NCBI GenBank assembly: GCA_947474415.1
Contig: CANJKD010000165.1
Coordinates: forward strand, 1 to 6,185
Direction of reading: 5' to 3'
Source of the DNA: Burkholderiales bacterium
GTDB lineage: Bacteria; Pseudomonadota; Gammaproteobacteria; Burkholderiales; Burkholderiaceae_C
DNA: 6,185 nt
Shown: piece after piece, positions 1 through 6,185 of the stretch
Numbering within the stretch: the stretch's first letter is position 1
Layout: every line of letters starts with the position of its first letter
The notes under the pieces: generated by a model
Seen by the model: the letters and a program-made list of their open reading frames with translations, nothing else
The model's database searches: none
What the model was told of the DNA's origin: nothing
Position numbers and translations under genes: made by a program

Positions 1-1172
<1,172 letters not shown>

Positions 1173-1277
1173 TTCGCGTCCAGCGGGTGGGGTGATGTGA
1201 CACGCTGCCGGTAGCGAATGACGCGGGCACGGCAGAATTGTTGAATCGATTGCAGCCGCTTGCCTCCTACAGCTCTC

Positions 1278-1317
1278 AAAAGGGCGGCACAGGATTTGAC
1301 CGGTGCCGCCCTTTTTT
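1278..1317 (+). terminator. Rho-independent terminator after ettA
   Basis: A perfect 13-bp inverted repeat is present: AAAAGGGCGGCAC at 1278-1290 and GTGCCGCCCTTTT at 1303-1315, with a 12-nt loop. The T-run covers 1312-1317. It lies 105 bp after the ettA stop. The A-run on the left arm means the element could also act on the opposite strand, although no minus-strand gene ends here. The T-run ends only 18 bases before the ATG of the next gene, so any transcript of that gene starting upstream must pass through this hairpin. Confidence 0.9.
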
Positions 1318-1335
1318 CATCACTCGCCGACCACC

Positions 1336-4125
1336 ATGAACCCCACCGCTTTCCTTGGCCGGCCCCGGCTCGCGCCTGTGCTGATCGCGGTGCTGGTGGC
1401 CGGTTGCGCCACCACGACGACCACGACGACAGCGCCGGCATCGCCAGCGTTATCGAGTGGCAGCGCTGGCAGGCCGGGCGCCGTTGCGGCAGCCGCGCCA
1501 GCGTCTGCGGGCACAGCCCCGGGCGCTTCGCCCGTGACCCCGCTGCGGGTAGTGAACGCAGCCGGCCCCAGCGCCTCCGGCGTGCCACCCGGCACGCCGC
1601 AGCCGGCCAGCCCGCCGCCCGGCGGCCAGCCGGCGTTCGCCGTGGTCATCAAGGATGCAAAAAAGAGCGAAGGCCTGTTCACGCTCTACCAGAAGGACTA
1701 GAAGGTCTGGATCGAGCTGAAGCCCGAAGACTTCAACAAGCCCTTCTTCCTGTCCCCGAAGATTGCCGCCGGCATCGGCGAGGCGTCCGTGCTGGGTGGG
1801 CTGATGAGTTCGGCGCGGCTGGTCGAGTTTCGGCGCGTCTACAACCAGGTGCAGATGGTCGAGCGCAACACCGACTACACCGCGCCCGCCGGCACGCCGG
1901 AAGGCCGCGCGGTGGCCGCCGCGTTCTCGCCAAGCCTGCTGGCCAGCACGCCGGTGGCGAGCCAGCCGGAGCCGGAGCGGAAGTCGGTGCTGGTGGAGGC
2001 GAACGCCCTGTTCGTCAACGACATGCTGGGCATCGGCACGCGCCTGCAGCGCGCCTACCGTCAGGGTTACGGTTTCGATGCCCGTAACTCTGCGATCACC
2101 ACGCTGCGCGTGAAGCCAGACACCGTGGCGTTGCAGGTGCTGGCGCACTTCGCGACCGCCGCCATCAACGTCGCGCAGCCCGGCACGCCGGCCGGCGCTG
2201 TGCCCACGGTGCCGGCCAGCGTGCCCGACGCGCGCAGCCTGTTCGTGACGATGCACTATGCGATTTCGGCCTTGCCCGCAGAGCCCATGCGGCCGCGTCT
2301 CGCCGATGCCCGCCTCGGCCACTTCACGTCGACACATTGGGACTTCAGCGACGACCTGGCCCGCACGCCGCTCGTGCGCGACGTGGACCGCTGGCGCCTC
2401 GAAAAGAAAGACCCGGCGGCCGCGCTGTCCGAACCCGTGAAGCCGCTGGTGTACTGGCTCGACCGGACCATTCCGCTGAAGTACCGCGACGCGGTGAGCG
2501 CCGGCATTCATGAGTGGAACAAGGCCTTCGAACGCATCGGTTTCAAGGACGCGATCCAGGCCAGGGTGCAGCCCGACGATGCTGACTTCGACACGCTCGA
2601 CAGCGGCGCTTCGGTGCTCTGGATGACCAGTGCGGCGCCGTCCTTCGTCGCCATCGGCCCGCACCACGTCGACCCGCGCAGCGGCGAGATCCTGGCCGCG
2701 AACATCGGCATCGAAAGCCTGGCGTTTCGCGCCCAGCGGGCGCAGCGGAGCCAGATCCTGAACGGCAGCGTGGCCGAGTACGCGAAGCTGTTGCAGCCGG
2801 GCGGCGCGGTCAGGGGCGAGCCCTTCGACCCGCGCGCCTGCCTTGAATCCGACCAGTCCGCCGAGCAGATGTGTTATGCGCTCGACGTGCTCGAAGCGCG
2901 CGGCGATATCGACCCCGATGGCCCGGAGGCACGCCAGTTCGTGCTCGACTATTTGACGCACGTGACGATGCACGAGGTCGGCCACACGCTGGGCTTGCGC
3001 CACAACTTCCGCGCCTCGCGCGTTGTGTCGGACGAACAGTTGTCCGACCCGGCCTACACGCGTTCGCAGCCACTGACCGGCTGGGTGATGGACTACACGC
3101 CGGCCAACCTTGCGCGGCCGGGCAGCCCGCCGGTGGCGCCGTTCCAGACTCAGCTCGGGCCCTACGATTTCTGGGCCATCGAATACGCCTACAAGCCGAT
3201 CACCGCAGACCAGGAAAAGGCCGAGACCGGCCGCATCGCGGCGCGCAGCAACGAGCCCGAAATGGCCTTCGGCACCGACGAAGACAACTACCTCGGCATC
3301 GACCCCGACGTGCTGCAGTTCGACCTGGGCAGCGACCCGCTGGCCTTCGCGGCCAAGCGCCTGGCCATCGCACGCGACCTGTTCAAGCGCCAGGAGACGC
3401 GCCAACTGCCGCCCGACCAAAGCTATGCCGTGCTGCGCCGTTCGCTCGGCTATGCCATCAACGACGCGGCGCGTTCCATCGGCGTGCTGGCGCGCCAGAT
3501 CGGCGGCGTGCGCACGCTGCGCGACTTCCCTGGCTCTGGCCGCGACCCGTTGCAGCCGGTCGCGGTCGGCGCGCAGCGCGATGCGCTCGACCAGATGTCG
3601 AAGGGCTTGTTGGCGGCCGACAGCTTCATCGTGTCACCTGCCTTGCAGCGCCGCCTCGCGCCCGATTTTCAGGAACGCGGCGAAGCGCTCGCACTGGGCG
3701 GCGACAACGTCGCCACAGACTTCTCATTGACCCAGCGCGTGCTGAACGTGCAGCGCGCCCTGCTGAACCAGCTGATTATCGACACGGTCGCCGCGCGCAT
3801 CATCGACAGCCAGGGCAAGGCCAGCCGGTCTGCCGATGCGTTTCAGCTCGCCGAGCTGTACGGCAGGCTGGAGCGCGACATCTGGAGCGAACTGCCCGGC
3901 GGTGCCGACATTCCCGCTCCGCGTCGTGAACTGCAGCGCGAGCATTTGAACCGCGTCACCGCCTTGCTGCTGCGCCCCGGCGGCAGCGGCCGGTCCGACG
4001 CGCGCAGTTTGGTGCGGGTGCAGTCGCAGGCCTTGCTGGCTCGGCTGAACACCACGCTGCGGCGCGGCTCGCAAGGGGCCGACACGCGTGCCCATCTGCA
4101 GGATTGCGCCGCGACGCTGCAGTAG
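1336..4125 (+). pseudogene. Secreted lipoprotein zinc metalloprotease (DUF5118/DUF5117/DUF4953 family), interrupted by an in-frame TAG at codon 122
   Basis: One reading frame runs through the whole region, broken only by TAG at 1699-1701. Numbering from ATG 1336 and counting the TAG as residue 122: residues 1-24 are a lipoprotein signal with lipobox LVAGC, followed by a run of seven Thr. An Ala/Pro/Gly-rich linker runs to about residue 100. A DUF5118-like segment (FAVVIKDAKKSEGLFTLYQKD-stop-KVWIELKPEDF) follows, then DUF5117 (about 130-350). The peptidase domain has VYWLDRTIP (372-380), EWNKAFERIGFKDAI, and the metzincin motif HEVGHTLGLRH (His546, Glu547, His550, His556) with Met-turn GWVMDYTP (Met585). 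All catalytic residues are intact and no frameshift is seen on either side of the stop. The usual length for the family is about 800-900 residues, consistent with this span being one gene. The N-terminal piece (1336-1701) would give a 121-residue lipoprotein stub. The C-terminal piece could restart at GTG 1789 (778 residues) or ATG 1804 but would lack an export signal. No clear Shine-Dalgarno precedes ATG 1336. That start is chosen because the signal peptide begins there and the in-frame GTG at 1303 lies inside the terminator. The natural substrate is unknown. Confidence 0.9.
1699..1701 (+). other. In-frame amber (TAG) codon inside the metalloprotease gene
   Basis: TAG interrupts LYQKD-stop-KVWIELKPEDF. 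The frame, codon bias and family-like sequence continue without a gap on both sides, so one base change explains it. Glu (GAG) is the likeliest original codon, since from memory related proteins carry an acidic residue before KVW. Lys (AAG) or Gln (CAG) are also one change away. The other complete genes here end in TAA or TGA, so the window gives no independent sign of general TAG recoding. Confidence 0.9.
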
Positions 4126-4161
4126 GCGCTAACGGCCAAGGTGATGCGCAACGGCGTGTAG
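4126..4161 (+). other. Possible C-terminal extension of the metalloprotease beyond its TAG stop
   Basis: After the stop at 4123-4125 the same frame continues for 11 sense codons (ALTAKVMRNGV) before TAG at 4159-4161. Ten of the 11 codons end in G or C, like the gene itself. The join TLQ-stop-ALTAKVMR reads like the end of an amphipathic helix. This may be the ancestral C-terminus lost through CAG to TAG, or it may be chance in GC-rich DNA. Confidence 0.3.
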
Positions 4162-4232
4162 GCCCAAGGCGCGGCCTGGGTACGCGATGCGGGCCTTCGG
4201 GCAGCGACGCTGCGGGCGGCGCGCAGCTCACG

Positions 4233-4379
4233 TCAGCGCAGTTGCTGCGCGGCGGGCGCGGCCGCAAGCACCTGCTGGGCGGCCGGCCGGCCGATGCCGA
4301 GCATTGCGCTGGCCACGACCATCGTGGCGGCCATCATCAGGCCAAAGGTGAAGGCGGCGAAGAAGATGCGGTCGATCAT
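4233..4379 (-). CDS. 48-residue single-span membrane microprotein, function unknown
   Basis: The frame starts at ATG 4379 and ends with TGA at 4233-4235. A longer reading of the same frame exists upstream, but this ATG has AAGGAG 6 nt before it, and the upstream residues are Arg-rich non-coding-like translation overlapping mak. The protein begins MIDRIFFAAFTFGLMM. A hydrophobic stretch covers residues 5-30, most likely one transmembrane helix or an uncleaved signal anchor. A short Ala/Gln tail holds a near repeat (AAQQVL, then AAQQLR). No catalytic motif is visible. It lies 149 bp downstream of mak with its own promoter-like sequence, and converges with the metalloprotease. From memory, similar tiny 'FAAFTF' membrane proteins occur in Burkholderiales as hypothetical proteins. 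No role can be assigned. Confidence 0.68.
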   Translation of the reverse strand: MIDRIFFAAFTFGLMMAATMVVASAMLGIGRPAAQQVLAAAPAAQQLR

Positions 4380-4385
4380 GCGGGG

Positions 4386-4391
4386 CTCCTT
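4386..4391 (-). promoter_or_regulatory. Ribosome binding site of the 48-residue microprotein
   Basis: AAGGAG on the minus strand lies 6 nt before ATG 4379. It fixes the start of this small gene and rules out the longer upstream reading. The same motif and spacing occur in front of the 64-residue microprotein. Confidence 0.8.
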
Positions 4392-4404
4392 GGGGGTTCT
4401 TCGG

Positions 4405-4422
4405 CGCGAACCCGGGTTCGCG
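4405..4422. repeat. 18-bp perfect palindrome in the leader of the 48-residue microprotein
   Basis: CGCGAACCCGGGTTCGCG equals its own reverse complement. It lies between the proposed -10 box (4432-4437) and the ribosome binding site (4386-4391), close to the expected transcription start near 4425. It could be an operator for a dimeric regulator or a hairpin at the mRNA 5' end. The sequence alone does not separate these. Confidence 0.6.
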
Positions 4423-4431
4423 TTGAAGTGA

Positions 4432-4459
4432 ACTCTAGGAGTGCCGGTGAACGCTTCAA
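4432..4459 (-). promoter_or_regulatory. Candidate sigma-70-type promoter of the 48-residue microprotein
   Basis: Reading the minus strand, TTGAAG (4459-4454) is a plausible -35 and TAGAGT (4437-4432) a plausible -10, with a 16-bp spacer. The expected start near 4425 gives a leader of about 46 nt. A dyad ACGCTT-ca-AAGCGT (4451-4464) overlaps the -35 and another, CGTCG-tg-CGACG (4462-4473), adjoins it. The surrounding 25 nt (4420-4444) match the equivalent region of the 64-residue gene at 19 positions. Confidence 0.5.
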
Positions 4460-4503
4460 AGCGTCGTGCGACGGGCGGCCATTTCGCCGGAATGAAGCGC
4501 AGT

Positions 4504-4522
4504 GGCGGCCGACGGGGCCGCC
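4504..4522 (-). terminator. GC-rich hairpin just after mak, possible terminator without a U-tract
   Basis: GGCGGCC (4504-4510) and GGCCGCC (4516-4522) form a perfect 7-bp stem with a 5-nt loop, 6 nt beyond the mak stop codon. No T-run follows on the minus strand, so it is not a classical intrinsic terminator. It may stabilise the mRNA end or assist termination. Confidence 0.35.
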
Positions 4523-4528
4523 GGTGAA

Positions 4529-5470
4529 TCAGCGCCGGCTGCCGGCTTCGCGCCACAACCAGGCCGCGCCGCGCACGCCTGAAGAATCGCCGTGCAGGCT
4601 GCGCACAAGGCGTGTGCGCACCGTGTCCTTCACGCCGCCGCTGAACACGAAGTTTCCCCACCGGCGCGGCACGTTCGTCAGCAGGCGTTCCAGCCCCGAC
4701 AGCCCGCCGCCGAGCACGATCACGTGCGGGTCGAGCAGGTTGATGACGTGCGCCAGTGCGCGCGCCAGCCGGCCTTCGTAGCGCTGCAGCGTGGCCTCGG
4801 CGAGGGCGTCGCCTTGCGCGGCGCGCTGGCCGATCTCAACGGCCGACAGCGCCTGCCCGGTGCGCATCCCATGGTCACGCGCCAGGCCGGGGCCGCTGAC
4901 CCAGGTCTCGATGCAGCCGCGCTGGCCACAGTAGCAAGACGCTGCATTCGCATCGCCCGCGTCGGCCCAGGGCAGCGGGTTGTGGCCCCATTCGCCGGCC
5001 AGGCCGTTCGGGCCGCCGAGCGAGCGGCCATCGACGACCACGCCCGCCCCCACGCCCGTGCCCAGGATCACGGCAAACACCACGCCGGCCCCCGCGCCGG
5101 CGCCATCGGTGGCTTCCGACAGGGCGAGGCAGTTCGCATCGTTTGCCAGCCGCACCGGCCGGCCCAGCGCCTGCGCCAGGTCATGCGCCAGCGGCCGACC
5201 GTTCAGGCAGGTGGAGTTGGCATTCTTGATGAGCCCGGCGGGCGTCTGCGTGCCCGGTGTGCCGATGCCTACGCTGCAGCCGGCCAGCCCCAACTCGCGT
5301 TCGGCACGCGTGACCAGCGCCGCAATGGTGGTCAGTGTGGACGCGTAGTCGCCCGCTGGCGTGGCGACCCGTTCGCGCCACAGGCTGCTGCCTTCCGCGT
5401 CGAGCACGATTGCCTCGATCTTGGTACCGCCGAGGTCGACCCCGATGGCGGGTGGGGAGTTGAAGGTCAT
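4529..5470 (-). CDS. mak: ROK-family fructokinase / manno(fructo)kinase
   Basis: This cytoplasmic sugar kinase probably phosphorylates fructose (and mannose) with ATP to the 6-phosphate, feeding glycolysis. The 313-residue protein closely resembles E. coli Mak (302 residues). It has phosphate loop DLGGTK (12-17), VGIGTPG (67-73), KNANSTCLNG (82-91), the catalytic Asp111 in LANDANCLALSE, GTGVGAG (137-143), and AGEWGHNPLPW (158-168). The ROK zinc site follows with His163, Cys179, Cys181 and Cys186 (CYCGQRGCIE). Glycine-rich VLGGGLSG (252-259) and the hallmark end HGDSSGVRGAAWLW (293-306) complete it. ATG 5470 is chosen because the conserved N-terminus begins a few residues later, and no closer alternative start exists. 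The Shine-Dalgarno is weak. It lies 136 bp after the 64-residue microprotein on the same strand. A weak promoter-like pair (TTGCCG, 19 bp, TAACCT) precedes it. Other ROK substrates such as glucose cannot be excluded, but the Mak-like residues favour fructose. Confidence 0.93.
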   Translation of the reverse strand: MTFNSPPAIGVDLGGTKIEAIVLDAEGSSLWRERVATPAGDYASTLTTIAALVTRAERELGLAGCSVGIGTPGTQTPAGLIKNANSTCLNGRPLAHDLAQALGRPVRLANDANCLALSEATDGAGAGAGVVFAVILGTGVGAGVVVDGRSLGGPNGLAGEWGHNPLPWADAGDANAASCYCGQRGCIETWVSGPGLARDHGMRTGQALSAVEIGQRAAQGDALAEATLQRYEGRLARALAHVINLLDPHVIVLGGGLSGLERLLTNVPRRWGNFVFSGGVKDTVRTRLVRSLHGDSSGVRGAAWLWREAGSRR

Positions 5471-5578
5471 TGCAGGCCGCACTGATTGGCAAGGCCAACA
5501 GGTTAGCAAAGCGCTGCGTGATGACGGCAAAACGCCCGAGGCTATGGTGGGCCTCAGGCGCATGGGCCTGGCGTGGGT

Positions 5579-5595
5579 CGGGCCGCTCGGGCCCG
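5579..5595 (-). terminator. Short GC hairpin after the 64-residue microprotein
   Basis: CGGGCC (5579-5584) and GGCCCG (5590-5595) form a 6-bp stem with a 5-nt loop, 11 nt beyond the microprotein stop on the minus strand. It has no U-tract, so termination here is uncertain and read-through into mak is possible. Confidence 0.25.
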
Positions 5596-5606
5596 TGCGC
5601 GCGGGA

Positions 5607-5801
5607 TCAATTCGCGCCGGTGACCCTGCTGCCGGTCTTCGGCAACCGGTGGCCGATGATCTCGACGCGTTCCAGCTGGATCACGCGGACCGTCTTGGCG
5701 GCCGGGGCGGCGCCACGGTTCGTCGTGTTCGCGGCGAAGGTGAGGGTGGCGGTGGCCAACACGGCGAAGAGGGCGGCGAAGGCTGTGAGGCGGCTGGTCA
5801 T
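5607..5801 (-). CDS. 64-residue secreted (periplasmic) microprotein, function unknown
   Basis: ATG 5801 is preceded by AAGGAG at a 6-nt spacing, and the frame ends with TGA at 5607-5609. Residues 1-23 form a Sec signal peptide (Arg4, then an Ala/Leu/Phe core), with probable cleavage after Ala23 (TFA). The mature part is about 40 residues: a Thr/Ala/Asn-rich stretch, a beta-strand-like core RVIQLERVEIIGHRLP (about 39-54), and a basic tail. From memory, small secreted proteins with a 'V-x-L-x-x-V-x-x-x-G-x-R' core occur in Burkholderiales as hypothetical proteins, and the motif faintly recalls the start of mature TonB-dependent receptors. No enzyme motif or cysteine is present. It lies between the M24 peptidase and mak on the same strand, with its own promoter-like region. 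The clear signal peptide and ribosome site support it as real. Confidence 0.75.
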   Translation of the reverse strand: MTSRLTAFAALFAVLATATLTFAANTTNRGAAPAAKTVRVIQLERVEIIGHRLPKTGSRVTGAN

Positions 5802-5807
5802 GGTGGG

Positions 5808-5813
5808 CTCCTT
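5808..5813 (-). promoter_or_regulatory. Ribosome binding site of the 64-residue microprotein
   Basis: AAGGAG on the minus strand lies 6 nt before ATG 5801. It sets the start, and is identical in sequence and spacing to the site of the 48-residue gene. Confidence 0.8.
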
Positions 5814-5816
5814 GCG

Positions 5817-5844
5817 GTTCGTTGCGGGGTGCGATGAAACGAAC
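5817..5844. repeat. Inverted repeat in the leader of the 64-residue microprotein
   Basis: GTTCGTT (5817-5823) and AACGAAC (5838-5844) are perfect 7-bp arms separated by 14 nt. One arm touches the proposed -10 box and the other lies just before the ribosome binding site. In mRNA or DNA the structure sits where the 18-bp palindrome sits in the other small gene, although the sequences differ. Confidence 0.4.
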
Positions 5845-5871
5845 TTTAGAAGCGCGAGTCGCTGCAGAAAA
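5843..5871 (-). promoter_or_regulatory. Candidate promoter of the 64-residue microprotein
   Basis: On the minus strand TAAAGT (5848-5843) is a plausible -10. The best -35 at 17 bp is TTTTCT (5871-5866), which is weak. The call rests mainly on similarity to the leader of the 48-residue gene: the 25-nt blocks 5831-5855 and 4420-4444 agree at 19 positions, including CTA(A/G)AGTTC and TTCA(T/A)CGC. Confidence 0.42.
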
Positions 5872-5945
5872 GCGGCATGCGATGAATGGCGGCTGCAGGC
5901 GGATGAGCCGCACCGGGCGGCGATGAACGCGCCGCGGCGCAGCTG

Positions 5946-6185
5946 TCAGTAAGCCTGTGTGCGCTCGATCAACCACGCCAGCGCAGCATCATCGACCAAT
6001 GGCGCGAGCCGGGCGCGCACGGTGGCGTGGTAGGCGTTCAGCCAGTCGATCTCGTCTTGCCGCAGCAGCGAGCGTTCGATGCAGTGCGTGTCGATCGGGC
6101 ACATCGTGAGTGTCTCGAATTCGAGGAACTCGCCGAACTCGCCAGACACGACAGCGCCACCAGCCGTCACCGAATTGGCGGGCAC
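5946..6185 (-). CDS. M24-family Xaa-Pro aminopeptidase (aminopeptidase P), C-terminal 79 residues only
   Basis: The frame is open to the right window edge and ends with TGA at 5946-5948. The visible tail has GEFGEFLEFETLTMCPIDT, then a leucine/aspartate helix region (SLLRQDEIDWLNAYHATVRARL) and LAWLIERTQAY. This pattern (FETLTxCPID, then EIxWLNxYHxxVRxxL) is the C-terminal extension (peptidase_M24_C) of the longer, XPNPEP1-like aminopeptidase P proteins. The family removes an N-terminal residue preceding proline, using two metal ions in the cytoplasm. The catalytic pita-bread domain and the start lie outside the window. The first visible codon, GTG, is internal. The 64-residue microprotein starts 144 bp further on, on the same strand. 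Confidence 0.93.
   Translation of the reverse strand: MPANSVTAGGAVVSGEFGEFLEFETLTMCPIDTHCIERSLLRQDEIDWLNAYHATVRARLAPLVDDAALAWLIERTQAY

Noticed and set aside
1241..1273. Promoter for the metalloprotease (TTGAAT with downstream TACAGC)
   Set aside because: The spacer is about 21 bp and the -10 match is poor, so no promoter can be supported in this gap.
1450..3420. 656-codon open frame on the minus strand opposite the metalloprotease
   Set aside because: It is antisense to a frame with clear protease motifs. Its translation is rich in Arg, Ala, Val and His with no recognisable domain, as expected from high-GC codon bias on the opposite strand.
2871..3929. 352-codon plus-strand frame overlapping the metalloprotease in another phase
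   Set aside because: Arg/Ala/Pro-rich shadow of the real frame, with no domain and no start signal.
4193..4213. GCC-TTCG-GGC and GCAGC-GAC-GCTGC hairpins between the convergent genes as a bidirectional terminator
   Set aside because: The stems are only 3-5 bp and no T-run follows on either strand.
4380..4661. N-terminal extension of the 48-residue microprotein up to a 142-residue protein
   Set aside because: The extra residues are Arg/Pro-rich and would overlap the end of mak. The ATG at 4379 has an ideal AAGGAG and a fitting promoter/leader.
4592..5485. 297-codon plus-strand frame opposite mak
   Set aside because: The minus strand encodes a full-length ROK kinase with all motifs. The plus-strand translation has no recognisable family.
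5471..5563. 31-residue N-terminal extension of mak
   Set aside because: The conserved ROK N-terminus begins just after the ATG at 5470. The extension does not resemble the family and has no ribosome site.
5929..5940. GCGCCGCGGCGC 12-bp palindrome just after the M24 peptidase stop, as a terminator
   Set aside because: It has no spacer for a stable loop beyond a 4-bp stem and no U-tract. Short GC palindromes are common at this base composition.

Overview
The window is GC-rich and gene-dense. The protein types (a DUF5117/DUF4953 metalloprotease lipoprotein, a Mak-like ROK sugar kinase, and an M24 aminopeptidase with a C-terminal extension) suggest a betaproteobacterium of the order Burkholderiales, perhaps near the Rubrivivax/Methylibium/Leptothrix group. 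This assignment is inferred from protein recognition and base composition. No rRNA or other direct marker is present.

Layout. Bases 1-1172 (+) hold the last ~390 codons of ettA, an ABC-F translation factor, followed by a strong intrinsic terminator at 1278-1317. Only 18 bases after that terminator's T-run, a (+) reading frame of about 930 codons begins (1336-4125). It encodes a secreted lipoprotein zinc metalloprotease with HEVGHTLGLRH and a Met-turn, but an in-frame TAG at codon 122 splits it. A second in-frame TAG ends it, and 11 more coding-like codons follow. It is most likely a recently broken gene, a sequencing error, or less probably a readthrough case.

From 4233 to the right edge everything is on the minus strand. 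In transcription order these are the C-terminus of an M24 Xaa-Pro aminopeptidase (5946-6185, partial), a 64-residue secreted microprotein (5607-5801), a mak-type fructokinase (4529-5470), and a 48-residue single-membrane-span microprotein (4233-4379). The metalloprotease and the last small gene converge, with 107 bp between them.

The genes look like ordinary chromosomal content: a translation factor, a secreted protease, a sugar kinase and a peptidase. They do not form an obvious single pathway. The least ordinary feature is that the two small genes on either side of mak share almost the same promoter/leader design: a 25-nt block with 19 identities around a TA(G/A)AGT -10 box, an inverted repeat in the leader, and AAGGAG exactly 6 nt before ATG. 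They may be members of one poorly described microprotein regulon. I see no mobile element, CRISPR array, tRNA or rRNA.
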